Positions 6,690 through 14,994 of a DNA stretch of 19,520 nucleotides are shown in pieces (within the stretch, counting starts at the first letter, position 1; each line of letters starts with the position of its first letter). The notes under the pieces are model-generated. The model saw only the letters and a list, made by a program, of their open reading frames with translations. It was not told the origin of the DNA and ran no database searches. Source of the DNA: an uncultured Clostridia bacterium (lineage in GTDB: Bacteria > Bacillota > Clostridia > TANB77 > CAG-508); assembly GCA_948919095.1 (NCBI GenBank), contig CAQYCU010000012.1:1-19520 (forward strand), read 5' to 3'. Made by a program: the position numbers and the translations under genes.

Positions 6690-6724
6690 CACACAAAAAC
6701 CTCCTTCTTTCAAGACTTTTGGTC

Positions 6725-6754
6725 AAAAAAAGACCGCTTCATTTTTTGAAACGG
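6725..6754 (-). terminator. Intrinsic terminator of the tRNA operon
   Basis: Minus-strand RNA CCGUUUC (6754-6748), loop AAAAAAU, GAAGCGG (6740-6734), then UCUUUUUUU. It is a 7-bp stem with one G-U pair and a clean U-run, 86 bp after the tRNA-Phe 3' end. Confidence 0.85.
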
Positions 6755-6839
6755 TTTAAAGTTTTTGTGTTGTCAAATTCTTATAATCTTGAAATCAAGT
6801 TATATCAAGTATTATAGAGAGTTCGACAAAAACTCGTCT

Positions 6840-6915
6840 TGGTGCCTCGAACTGGAATCGAACCAGTGACACAGGGATTTTCAGTCCCTTGCTCTACCAA
6901 CTGAGCTATCGAGGC
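6840..6915 (-). tRNA. tRNA-Phe (GAA)
   Basis: Cloverleaf on the minus strand: acceptor GCCTCGA/TCGAGGC, D arm with AGCTCAGTTGGTAGAGC, anticodon stem GGGA/TCCC with loop CTGAAAA giving anticodon GAA, T arm GGTTCGATTCC. The CCA end is encoded. It is the last of three tRNA genes in one transcript. Confidence 0.95.
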
Positions 6916-6948
6916 ATAATTTTTAGATAAATATCCTTATAAAAAAAA

Positions 6949-7026
6949 TGGCGACCCGGAACGGGCTCGAACCGTCGACCTCTAGCGTGACAGGCTAGCG
7001 TTCTAAACCAACTGAACTACCGGGCC
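6949..7026 (-). tRNA. tRNA-Asp (GTC)
   Basis: Acceptor GGCCCGG/CCGGGTC (one G-U pair), anticodon stem CTAGC/GCTAG with loop CTGTCAC giving GTC, T loop TTCGAGC, discriminator G, encoded CCA. It lies 33 bp upstream of tRNA-Phe in the same transcript. Confidence 0.94.
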
Positions 7027-7032
7027 AAATAA

Positions 7033-7109
7033 TGGTGGTCGCTATAGGGCTCGAACCTATGACCCCCTGCTTGTAAGGCAGGTGCTCTAGCCAACTGAGC
7101 TAAGCGACC
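7033..7109 (-). tRNA. tRNA-Val (TAC)
   Basis: Acceptor GGTCGCT/AGCGACC, D arm AGCTCAGTTGGCTAGAGC, anticodon stem CCTGC/GCAGG with loop CTTACAA giving TAC, T arm GGTTCGAGCCC, discriminator A, encoded CCA. First tRNA of the operon, only 6 bp before tRNA-Asp. Confidence 0.95.
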
Positions 7110-7128
7110 ATTTTTAACTGACTTACTA

Positions 7129-7157
7129 AGTATACTAAATTATTCTTATAATGTCAA
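7129..7157 (-). promoter_or_regulatory. Promoter of the tRNA operon
   Basis: TTGACA (7157-7152), 17-bp spacer, TATACT (7134-7129) on the minus strand, 19 bp upstream of the tRNA-Val 5' end. This fits a stable-RNA promoter. Confidence 0.88.
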
Positions 7158-7265
7158 CACTATTTTGAAAATTTTTTTAATTTTTTTATCAAACTTTGCA
7201 TTTAATTTCTTTCTATAATTTTATTTTATATATTGACAGCTAATGTATTTTCTAATCTCATTAAA

Positions 7266-7289
7266 GAGAACTCTTTAATTGGAGTTCCC
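7266..7289 (-). terminator. Possible weak terminator after the S41 protease gene
   Basis: Minus-strand GGGAACUC (7289-7282) pairs with GAGUUCUC (7273-7266), 8 bp with one G-U, loop CAAUUAAA. Only UUU follows, so termination is probably incomplete. It lies 20 bp after the stop codon. Confidence 0.5.
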
Positions 7290-7309
7290 TTCATTTTATT
7301 ACATATTAC

Positions 7310-8518
7310 TTAAAAATTATTTTTCAAAACTTCTATTGCTTTTTTTAGTTGTTTGTCATTATTAACGTCTAATTCTTTGCTATCAAACTTTCCTTCTACA
7401 ACATAATCAGGTGTCACACCTTTTTCATTTATAGTTTCATGATTTGGTGTAAAATATTCATCAGTTGTAAGCTTTAGCCCGCTTCCATCAGCTAATGTAT
7501 ATAAAGTCTGGATCACTCCTTTTCCATAAGTAGTCATACCTACAATCTTACCATTGGGAACTTTTTCCTTTACTATTGCTGCAAGTATTTCTGAAGCACT
7601 TGCTGAATAGTTATTTGTAAGCAACACAAAGTTCATATCTATTTCTTTGTCTTTTTCAGATTTGTATGTTTTTTCTTTATCCTTATTATCTTTTTGAATT
7701 AATAAAGTTGTTCCTTTGTCAGTAAGCATATCTCCAATTTCAACAGCCTCTTCAACAAGTCCACCACCATTATTTCTAATATCAATTATTAGTGATGTTG
7801 CGCCTTTGCTTTTTAAGTCTTTGTATTCTTTTCTAATCTGCTCAGCTACATTTCCATCAAATGTTGACATATAAATATACCCAATATTGTCTTCTAACAT
7901 TTGACTTGTAACTCTAATTAATTCTACACTTTTTCTTTCTATTTCAAAGCTCTTCTCTTCACCATCTCTTTCAATAACAAGCTTTACTTTTGTTCCTTCT
8001 TTTCCCTTTATCTCATTTGCTATTGTATCAAAATCTTCTACTGTATACTCTTTGTCATTTACTTTTCTTATAATATCCCCTGCTTTTATTCCAGCTTGTT
8101 CTGCTGGTGAGTTTTTTACAGTATCATATATTATTAATTCTTCCTTTTCGTCATCTTTAGTTATGTATACACCTATTCCTACATAGTTTCCTAAAGTATC
8201 TTCTGTAAAATCTTGCATTTCATCATAACTAAAATATTCACTATATGGGTCTCCTAGTCCTAAAACATAACCTTTTAGTGCATATTCTGATAATTTTTCT
8301 TCATCAATTTCGCCAAAATATTCTGACTTAATTTTATTATTTATCATTTCTAATTTTGTTGACATTTTATCATTTTTCACAACTTCTGTTAATGGATTTT
8401 TAGAAGTTTGAGTTTTATTAGTACTTCCATATAGCCATAACATAGTTATACTAAATGTAATTACTGAACTAATAATTATTGTTAATACTGTTTTAAAATG
8501 CATTGTACTCTTTTTCAT
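7310..8518 (-). CDS. S41 C-terminal processing protease (CtpA/CtpB type)
   Basis: This 402-aa protein (from the chosen start) has an N-terminal membrane anchor (about 9-30), a short helical region, a PDZ domain (about 110-195, GVYITKDDEKEELIIYDTVK then SPAEQAGIKAGDII) and the S41 protease domain. The Ser-Lys dyad is visible: Ser307 in NNYSASASEI and Lys333 in YGKGVIQT. Such proteases cut periplasmic or extracytoplasmic proteins at their C-terminal ends and are often linked to peptidoglycan hydrolase turnover or sporulation signalling. I chose ATG 8518 (GGGAG 7 nt upstream, membrane anchor directly after it); an ATG at 8623 would add 35 hydrophilic residues and overlap the previous gene. It is last in the ftsE-ftsX-M23-M23-S41 run and may process the two M23 hydrolases. 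Confidence 0.92.
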   Translation of the reverse strand: MKKSTMHFKTVLTIIISSVITFSITMLWLYGSTNKTQTSKNPLTEVVKNDKMSTKLEMINNKIKSEYFGEIDEEKLSEYALKGYVLGLGDPYSEYFSYDEMQDFTEDTLGNYVGIGVYITKDDEKEELIIYDTVKNSPAEQAGIKAGDIIRKVNDKEYTVEDFDTIANEIKGKEGTKVKLVIERDGEEKSFEIERKSVELIRVTSQMLEDNIGYIYMSTFDGNVAEQIRKEYKDLKSKGATSLIIDIRNNGGGLVEEAVEIGDMLTDKGTTLLIQKDNKDKEKTYKSEKDKEIDMNFVLLTNNYSASASEILAAIVKEKVPNGKIVGMTTYGKGVIQTLYTLADGSGLKLTTDEYFTPNHETINEKGVTPDYVVEGKFDSKELDVNNDKQLKKAIEVLKNNF

Positions 8519-8591
8519 TTTTATTCTCCCTTCACTCACTTTATTTATTCCTTGGTATACATACTTTTTATCATGTTTGTCAAAGCTTATT

Positions 8592-9842
8592 TTATTCTTC
8601 ATTATTTTGTGCACTTTCATCATTTGATAAATATTTCTTAGGGTCTACTACAACGCCATTTTCTCTAACTTCAAAGTGAACATGTGGTCCTGTAGAATTT
8701 CCTGTAGAACCTACTTTCATAATTTCTTGACCTTGTTTTACATGTGTTCCAACATCCATTGTTTCAAATAACTCATTACCATGTCCATATAGTGTCACAA
8801 CTTTAACTCCTTGGTCATTTATACCATGGTCAATCATTACAGATTTTCCATAACCGCCCATCCAGCCATAATAGATTATCACACCATCTTGTGCAGCATA
8901 TACAGGTTCTCCTAAATTCGCTCCTATATCTATCCCATCATGGTTTTTTACTATTCCTTGGATTGGATGAAGTCTTCCACCATAAGGCGATGTAATATAT
9001 GAATTTGCTACAGTTGGCCAAATCATAACGCCACCAGAGTATTTTAATTGGTATGTTGATGAATAAATTGAATTTGCTATAAGTCTATTAATCTCTGCTT
9101 CTTGCTTTTTATATATATCAATATTAGATAACAAAGTCTGTTCCGTTTCATCTAAATTTGCCTTTTCATTTTCTAGAATTGTTTTTGTATTTTCCCAAAT
9201 TACTGATTGTGTTTCTGCTTCTATTTTTAGTAATTTTGCTTTTGCCTTTTTATCTTGTAAGTCAATATTCATCTGTTCCATTTGTTGTTTTGCTCTATTT
9301 ATATCTATCATCTGTTTTGAATCATATTCTACTATTGTTTGTATTACAAAATAATTTGAAATAAATTCAAGTACTGTTTTCGAATTTAATAACACATCTA
9401 TATATGATGAAGTTCCTCTTTCATACATTGCTACAAGTTTCTCTCTTAATGCTTTGTCTTTTTTGTTATACTCTGTTTGAATCTTTTCAAGTTCACTTTC
9501 GGTTTTTGCAACTTCTCTTTGTAATTGTGTATACTGTAAGTTAACCTTATCTAAGTCTGATTTATATTCGTTTATTCTGTCTTGAATTTTTGATATTGAT
9601 AGTAGTTTTGACGATATCTCTTCTTCAACATATTCTAATTGTTGATTTGCATTTGTTAGTTGCTCTTTTATTTGGTTTTGTTGCTCTTCTAATGTTAGTG
9701 GTTTCACAGTGTTTGTTTCATTATTCAAAGCAGTTTCATTACTATTTTCATTATCAGCAAATATAACATTTGAAAAGGTAAAAATGATTAATAATATTAG
9801 TATAACATTAAATAATATTTTCTTTTTCTTGTTATTATTCAT
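8592..9842 (-). CDS. Secreted coiled-coil M23 peptidase (EnvC/PcsB-like), proximal to S41
   Basis: This 416-aa protein has a signal peptide (1-29, ending FSNVIFA), a long coiled coil (about 50-255) and a LytM/M23 domain (about 270-405). Zinc ligands His301 and Asp305 (HDGIDIG) and His389 (GPHVHFE), plus His387 and His354 (LYGHG), are all present, so it should be an active peptidoglycan endopeptidase. EnvC itself is degenerate and PcsB uses a CHAP domain; this protein combines an EnvC-like coiled coil with an active site. Coiled-coil regions of such proteins contact FtsX. It follows a paralogous gene, separated from it by a terminator. AAGAGGA lies 12 nt before the ATG, a rather long spacing. 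The S41 gene starts 73 bp downstream. Confidence 0.92.
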   Translation of the reverse strand: MNNNKKKKILFNVILILLIIFTFSNVIFADNENSNETALNNETNTVKPLTLEEQQNQIKEQLTNANQQLEYVEEEISSKLLSISKIQDRINEYKSDLDKVNLQYTQLQREVAKTESELEKIQTEYNKKDKALREKLVAMYERGTSSYIDVLLNSKTVLEFISNYFVIQTIVEYDSKQMIDINRAKQQMEQMNIDLQDKKAKAKLLKIEAETQSVIWENTKTILENEKANLDETEQTLLSNIDIYKKQEAEINRLIANSIYSSTYQLKYSGGVMIWPTVANSYITSPYGGRLHPIQGIVKNHDGIDIGANLGEPVYAAQDGVIIYYGWMGGYGKSVMIDHGINDQGVKVVTLYGHGNELFETMDVGTHVKQGQEIMKVGSTGNSTGPHVHFEVRENGVVVDPKKYLSNDESAQNNEE

Positions 9843-9861
9843 TCTTACTAAAAATCCTCTT

Positions 9862-9893
9862 AAAAAATTTAGGGACTTTGAGGCGTCCCTAAA
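9862..9893 (-). terminator. Intrinsic terminator between the two M23 genes
   Basis: Minus-strand UUUAGGGAC (9893-9885) pairs with GUCCCUAAA (9876-9868), a 9-bp stem, loop GCCUCAAA, followed by six U (9867-9862). It ends the ftsE-ftsX-M23 transcript. No promoter is visible between it and the next ribosome binding site, so the downstream M23 and S41 genes appear to rely on read-through. Confidence 0.8.
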
Positions 9894-9944
9894 ACCTATG
9901 TATTTTATATTGTATCACATTTTTAATAATTTAACAACATTTAA

Positions 9945-11135
9945 TTAGCTTACAGACAAATATTTAAGTGGGTCTACTCTCCTTGATGAAGAACTTCCTC
10001 CTGAACGTACTTCGAAGTGTAGATGAGGTCCTGTTGTTATACCTGTGTTACCTGATACAGCTATCTGTTGTCCTCTTTTTACAGTCATACCTGATTTTAC
10101 TAAAATTGTTGATAGATGTCCATAACAAGTGTATAATTCGCCTTTTGCTTTATGCCATATCATTACAAAGTTTCCATAACCTGATACAGCTCCTGCTGTA
10201 ACAATTACTCCTGCTTCTGCTGCATATACAGGTTGGTATGCAACACCAACATCAATCGCTCCATGATTTGTTGACGCTCCTGGTGTAGGTTGTGGACGTG
10301 GTCCAAAGTATGATGTTATGTATCTATGTTTTGCATATTGAAGTGGAAGTGGCCACCCCAAAGTTCCTGCTGAGTTATTTATTGAGCCAGTGTTTACTGA
10401 GCCTCCATTAGGTTTGTTCTTTGCTTCTTCGGCAGCTCTTCTGATTTCTTCTTCTGCATTTCTAATTGCTGCATTAAATTTATCAATTTGTGCTTGCTTG
10501 TCTTTTTCTTCTTTTGTTAATTGATTAACTTTTGCATTTTTCTCACTTTGCTTTTGTGATAGTTCTGTATTCTTTGCATCTTTTTGAGCCTTTGTTGCAT
10601 CAACTTTTTGCTTTTCAGTTTCTAGTTCTTTCTTTTCTTCTTCAATTTCTTCTTTTTTTGATGTTATCTCATTTATTAATTTTGTATCTGCATCAGCTAT
10701 TTCTTTAACTGCATCATAATTAAATAGCATTTCAATATAGTTTGATGAGCCAAGTAGTATATCTAAAAATGATTGTTGCCCATTTACATACATTGATACT
10801 AATCTTTTTTTCAAAAGTTCTTGTTTTTCAATTATTTCTTGTTCTTTTTCTTCTATTTCTTTTTGTTTTGTGTTTATGTTGTTAGTTAAAGTATTAATTT
10901 GAGCTTGTAATTCATTAATTTCACCTTGTATTTTTTGTAATTGTGCAGTAAGCTCTGCAACTTCATCCATTGTTGACTTTTTCTCATTTTGAATATTTTT
11001 TAACTCATTACTTGCATTATTTAATTGGTTTTTCATATTGTTTACATCTGATTGCGTTGGTACTGCAAATGCATTCATAGTAAATGCTAAAATTGTAATT
11101 AGTATTACTGTGCTCCATAAAATTTTGTTTCTCAT
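9945..11135 (-). CDS. Secreted coiled-coil M23 peptidase, FtsEX-linked
   Basis: This 396-aa protein has a signal peptide (1-24, ending MNAFA), a Glu/Lys/Gln-rich coiled coil (about 28-240), a short Gly/Ser/Asn linker and an M23 domain (about 258-392). Zinc ligands His291 and Asp295 (HGAIDVG) and His373 (GPHLHFE) are present, along with His371 and His340 (CYGHL), so the site looks complete. The architecture parallels the next gene and is likely a duplication. Its position directly after ftsX suggests it is the hydrolase whose activity is gated by FtsEX at the septum. AAGGAGG lies 5 nt before the ATG. A small hairpin TGCCT/AGGCA sits immediately upstream of that ribosome site. Confidence 0.92.
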   Translation of the reverse strand: MRNKILWSTVILITILAFTMNAFAVPTQSDVNNMKNQLNNASNELKNIQNEKKSTMDEVAELTAQLQKIQGEINELQAQINTLTNNINTKQKEIEEKEQEIIEKQELLKKRLVSMYVNGQQSFLDILLGSSNYIEMLFNYDAVKEIADADTKLINEITSKKEEIEEEKKELETEKQKVDATKAQKDAKNTELSQKQSEKNAKVNQLTKEEKDKQAQIDKFNAAIRNAEEEIRRAAEEAKNKPNGGSVNTGSINNSAGTLGWPLPLQYAKHRYITSYFGPRPQPTPGASTNHGAIDVGVAYQPVYAAEAGVIVTAGAVSGYGNFVMIWHKAKGELYTCYGHLSTILVKSGMTVKRGQQIAVSGNTGITTGPHLHFEVRSGGSSSSRRVDPLKYLSVS

Positions 11136-11251
11136 TCGTCCTCCTTGTGCCTTTATATAGGCATTTAAAATTAATGTTACTCTTGCTGGTTTTACTTATG
11201 TTTCTTATTTTCGGTATTTTTTATTGTGCTAATATCTATTATTCGACATTT

Positions 11252-12157
11252 TTATACTTTTAAATATTTTCTCATTGATATAATACTTCCAAGTATACCT
11301 ATACCAATTCCTAGTATAAAATATACAATTAATATTTTTACAAATAGTTGGTCAAATGTGTAGAATGAAACTGTCATATTTTGTATTACTGTTGATTCTA
11401 GTATCTTTGATAATGTTCCATTGTATGAAAATCCTACAACTGCAAGTGTAATTAATGCAGATATAACTCCAATTACCATACCTTCAACAATGAATGGTCC
11501 ACGTATAAATCCATTTGTTGCTCCAACATATTTCATAATTGATATTTCACGTCTTCTAGCATATACTGTTAGCTTAATTGTGTATGAAATTATAAATATT
11601 GAAATTACAATTAATAATGAAAGTAACACCAATGTTACTGTTTGTAGTGATTTTGCTATGCTTGCTAATTTTGATATTGTATCATTGCTTGAGGTTATTT
11701 TATCCACTGACTTTAATGCTTTTATCTTTTCTTGTACTTCTGCATTTCTCTCTAAATCAGTTAGTGTAACAAAGTATGATGCTGGAAATGGGTTATCCTC
11801 ATCATATCCTGCAATTACGTCTTGATACTCTCCAAGCCAATTTTTCATGCTTGCCAATGCCTCTTCCTTTGAAACAAATGTTACAGTACTAACTCCATCT
11901 ATTCTTTGTATGTCCACTTGTAAATTCTCAATGTCGTTTTCTGTTGCTTCTTCAATAATTACGACTCTCATTCCTTGTTGGCTTTCGACTTGACGCATTA
12001 CAAAGTTTACATTTTCTCCAATAAGATAAAATACACCAAACATAAACATAGTTGCACACATTATTATAACTGATGCACTTGTCATCTTTTTTTGTTTAAA
12101 TACACTTTTAATACCTTCGCTTATTAAATATATTAAACTATTAATCCTCACTGTCAT
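11252..12157 (-). CDS. ftsX: Cell division protein FtsX
   Basis: This 301-aa FtsX has four membrane segments (about 27-47, 172-196, 222-246, 272-294), with the extracellular domain between segments 1 and 2 (about 48-168) that normally binds a peptidoglycan hydrolase. The conserved region RRREISIMKYVGATNGFIRGPFIVEG (split as RRREISIMKY, VGATNGFIRG) precedes TM3. It overlaps the end of ftsE. The start is ambiguous: the ATG at 12157 lies only 1 nt after GGAAGG (4 nt after AAGGA), while the GTG at 12151 has ideal 7-nt spacing and gives (M)RINSLIYLI, which aligns better with the usual FtsX start. FtsEX transmits the ATPase cycle of FtsE across the membrane to hydrolases. Confidence 0.95.
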   Translation of the reverse strand: MTVRINSLIYLISEGIKSVFKQKKMTSASVIIMCATMFMFGVFYLIGENVNFVMRQVESQQGMRVVIIEEATENDIENLQVDIQRIDGVSTVTFVSKEEALASMKNWLGEYQDVIAGYDEDNPFPASYFVTLTDLERNAEVQEKIKALKSVDKITSSNDTISKLASIAKSLQTVTLVLLSLLIVISIFIISYTIKLTVYARRREISIMKYVGATNGFIRGPFIVEGMVIGVISALITLAVVGFSYNGTLSKILESTVIQNMTVSFYTFDQLFVKILIVYFILGIGIGILGSIISMRKYLKV

Positions 12158-12827
12158 ACCTTCCTTTTTTATCTCTTACAATACTACCTTCGCTTATACG
12201 AATAACTCTTTTATTCATTCTGTCAACTATGTCTTTTGCATGTGTTGCTACTACTACTGTTGTTCCTCTTAAATTAATGTCATTTAGCAGTTCCATTATG
12301 TCCCATGCTGTGTTAGGGTCTAAGTTTCCAGTTGGCTCGTCTGCTATAAGCATTGATGGATTATTTACTATTGCTCTTGCAAGAGCAACTCTTTGTTGTT
12401 CACCACCTGATAGTTCATTAGGATATACCTTTGCTTTATCAGCTAGTCCAACTTGTGATAATACCATTGAAACTTGCCTTCTTATATGCTTTGGAGTTGC
12501 TTTAACAACACGCATTGCAAATGCTACATTGTCATATACTGTTTTATCTGGTAATAGTCTAAAGTCTTGGAATACTATTCCCATACTTCTACGTAAATAA
12601 GGAATTTTATTTTGCTTTAAGTAGGTTGTATCTTGTCCATTTATTACTATTTTTCCTTCTGTTGGCTCTTCTTCTTTTAGCATTAATTTGATTATTGTTG
12701 ATTTTCCAGAGCCTGAGCTTCCTACTAAAAACGCAAACTCTCCTTTTTCTATCGTAAAACTTATATCATGTACTGCTGCTTCTTTTCCTGTATCATACTT
12801 TTTAGAAACGTTTTTAAATTCAATCAT
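12141..12827 (-). CDS. ftsE: Cell division ATP-binding protein FtsE
   Basis: This 228-aa ABC ATPase has Walker A GSSGSGKST (36-44), Q-loop Gln87 in VFQDFRLL, signature LSGGEQQRVALARA (139-152), Walker B MLIADEPTGNLD (159-170) and H-loop His196. The VFQDFRLLPDKTVYDNVAFA stretch is characteristic of FtsE. AGGAAGGG lies 9 nt before the ATG. First gene of the division operon, with its own promoter. Confidence 0.97.
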   Translation of the reverse strand: MIEFKNVSKKYDTGKEAAVHDISFTIEKGEFAFLVGSSGSGKSTIIKLMLKEEEPTEGKIVINGQDTTYLKQNKIPYLRRSMGIVFQDFRLLPDKTVYDNVAFAMRVVKATPKHIRRQVSMVLSQVGLADKAKVYPNELSGGEQQRVALARAIVNNPSMLIADEPTGNLDPNTAWDIMELLNDINLRGTTVVVATHAKDIVDRMNKRVIRISEGSIVRDKKGRYDSED

Positions 12828-12893
12828 TTTATGTTTCCCTTCCTAAAAGCTAATTTTATGTAACCTAAATATCGTCATATTTTTACATTAAAT

Positions 12894-12922
12894 ATCATAC
12901 CAATAAACTCGGTTATTTTCAA
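12894..12922 (-). promoter_or_regulatory. Promoter of the ftsEX operon
   Basis: TTGAAA (12922-12917), 17-bp spacer ending in TTGG, TATGAT (12899-12894) on the minus strand, 67 bp upstream of the ftsE ATG. The rest of the gap 12828-13007 is AT-rich and holds nothing else I can name. Confidence 0.75.
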
Positions 12923-13007
12923 GTAAATTTCATTAAAAGCTAGAAGTTATTTTTTTCCTACAATTTTCGCTAATATAGAAATCTATTTTTCTACATTTTT
13001 CCCTAAT

Positions 13008-13949
13008 TTAAAACTTTAATTTGCTAAATATTTTGTAAGTTGCTTTATTAATACATTTCATATATAAATTCTTAAAAGATTTAGTTTTTATGTATTTATT
13101 TCCCTTCCAATCTGGAAATTTGCTATTTAAGTTTCCCCAAGTTTCATATATTAATTTTTCTCTTATTTCTTTATCTTGTATATTTTTTATTCTCTTTAAT
13201 GAACTACATAGGAGTAATCTCGTATATGTATATTCTATCTCATCTTTATAGACGTTATATAAATCCTTTTCTTTATAATATTTTATTACATTATCTAATA
13301 CTTCAAATATTTGAGCTGTTTCAATTCCTTGCTTATTTACTAATGAATTTTCTCTTTGAATATAGTAAATTAGAGGTTCTTCTACAAATGCAAATTTTGT
13401 AATATTAGGTAGTAATTTGTAGAAAAATTCAACGTCTTCATAATGCATTCCATATGGAAATTTTTCTTTTATAACATCTCTTTTTATTAGCTTATTCCAC
13501 GCAACAACTCTTGCATGTACAAACATTTCTTTCTTATTAGTATATCTAAATCCTTTGTCTTCCTTCTTTTTATTAGGATAAACCCAATAAAAATCACATT
13601 CTACATAATCAGCATTTTCACTAATTGCCTTATTATACAATTTTTCATACATTGTGTTTTCTACATAATCATCAGAATCTAGAAATGTTATGTACTCTCC
13701 TTTTGCATATTTCATTCCATAGTTTCTTGCATCTGATAAACCACCATTTTCTTTTTCAACATAAATTATATTACTAGAAATATTTTCCTTAATGAATTTT
13801 TGTATTACTTCTTTTGAGTTATCAGTTGAGCCATCATTTACAACTATAATTTCTATTCCCTCTAAAGTTTGATTTACAAGTGATTGTAAACATTTTTCGA
13901 CGTAATCTTCAACATTGTAAACTGGAACAATTATGCTAACTTTTATCAT
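13008..13949 (-). CDS. Family 2 glycosyltransferase
   Basis: This 313-aa GT-A fold enzyme has SIIVPVYNVEDYVEKCL (5-21), the nucleotide-binding NDGSTDNS (38-45), GGLSDARNYG (69-78) and metal-binding DSDD (91-94), followed by an acceptor region with HYEDVEFFYK. It has no membrane segment, so it acts at the cytoplasmic face, probably adding one sugar to a lipid-linked surface polysaccharide or teichoic-acid-like polymer. Sugar donor and acceptor are unknown. AAGGAAGG lies about 10 nt upstream; it starts 22 bp after the stop of the previous GT2 and is the last gene of this group. Confidence 0.9.
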   Translation of the reverse strand: MIKVSIIVPVYNVEDYVEKCLQSLVNQTLEGIEIIVVNDGSTDNSKEVIQKFIKENISSNIIYVEKENGGLSDARNYGMKYAKGEYITFLDSDDYVENTMYEKLYNKAISENADYVECDFYWVYPNKKKEDKGFRYTNKKEMFVHARVVAWNKLIKRDVIKEKFPYGMHYEDVEFFYKLLPNITKFAFVEEPLIYYIQRENSLVNKQGIETAQIFEVLDNVIKYYKEKDLYNVYKDEIEYTYTRLLLCSSLKRIKNIQDKEIREKLIYETWGNLNSKFPDWKGNKYIKTKSFKNLYMKCINKATYKIFSKLKF

Positions 13950-13971
13950 AAAATTTTTCCTTCCTTTTGAA

Positions 13972-14886
13972 TTAGTATTTTATCATTAAGTATACTTTTT
14001 TAATAAAGCTCTTTACGCCTCTAACCTTAATGTGCTTAATTATCTTGCGTTTTTTTAATTCTTTTTTAAAATTTTTAAGCGCCTCACCTTCTAAGTCATT
14101 ACATTTGGCAATTAATGAGTATGTTCCAAATATAGCTAAATTTTCCTTTGTTTTTTTATCTACTTTTAAAGTTTCTGTTTTTCTAATCATATCGTCAAAG
14201 TTATTTAACATATCTTCTAATTTCTTTTTGCTTTTTTCTTTATCAGTTGTTCTCATTATGCTTCCTTCTGTTTGTACATAGTAGTATTCATATTTATCAG
14301 TTATAGCCATAGTTTTTGCATTTAGCATAATAAATGGCATTATTGCAAAATCTTCGTGGAAGCGTCCTACTGGAAATTCTTCGAATATTGATTTTTTAAA
14401 ACAATATTCCCATACACATATTAACATTGGGTCTACACCATATAATAGGTTAAATCCTTCTTCTCCTGTAATTATTTTATCACTACTTATTGCTGGTTCT
14501 CTTTTTATCTCATTTCCATTATTGTTTACCCAAATTGGATTCCATTTTATTAATTCAATATCATCTTTTATATATTCACTTATATCATTTAATAGATTAT
14601 CACTAATATAATCGTCATGGTCAACAAATATTATGTAGTCTCCTGATGCCTTCGTTATTCCATAATTTCTAGCTTCCGAGATTCCACCATTTTCCTTATA
14701 AAAATATTTTACCTTTTCTTTTTTGTTAAAATAATATTTGAATATTGTTTTATATAAGTCATCTGTTGAACCATCATCCACGATTATTATTTCGTATTCT
14801 AAATCTGTTTTTTGATTTAATATAGAATCAATTGTTCTTTTTATTATGTTTGCTGAGTTATATGCTGGAATAATAAAACTTATCAT
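13972..14886 (-). CDS. Family 2 glycosyltransferase
   Basis: This 304-aa GT2 has SFIIPAYNSANIIKRTID (3-20), VDDGSTDD (36-43), ENGGISEARNYG (65-76) and the variant metal site DHDD (89-92), with FHEDFAIMPF further on. The order of motifs is the same as in the next gene, but sequences differ enough to suggest different acceptors. The ribosome site (GAAAGAGAG) is weaker than its neighbours'. A gap of 108 bp separates it from the GT4 gene, with no clear promoter or terminator. Confidence 0.9.
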   Translation of the reverse strand: MISFIIPAYNSANIIKRTIDSILNQKTDLEYEIIIVDDGSTDDLYKTIFKYYFNKKEKVKYFYKENGGISEARNYGITKASGDYIIFVDHDDYISDNLLNDISEYIKDDIELIKWNPIWVNNNGNEIKREPAISSDKIITGEEGFNLLYGVDPMLICVWEYCFKKSIFEEFPVGRFHEDFAIMPFIMLNAKTMAITDKYEYYYVQTEGSIMRTTDKEKSKKKLEDMLNNFDDMIRKTETLKVDKKTKENLAIFGTYSLIAKCNDLEGEALKNFKKELKKRKIIKHIKVRGVKSFIKKVYLMIKY

Positions 14887-14994
14887 TCTTTTCTCTCTTT
14901 CTAATATTTTCTTTTGAAAATTATTTATAGTAACTTATCTAAAAATTCTTTGAATTGCTCTTTTATAGGGTTTGAACATTATTTATTTTACTAT

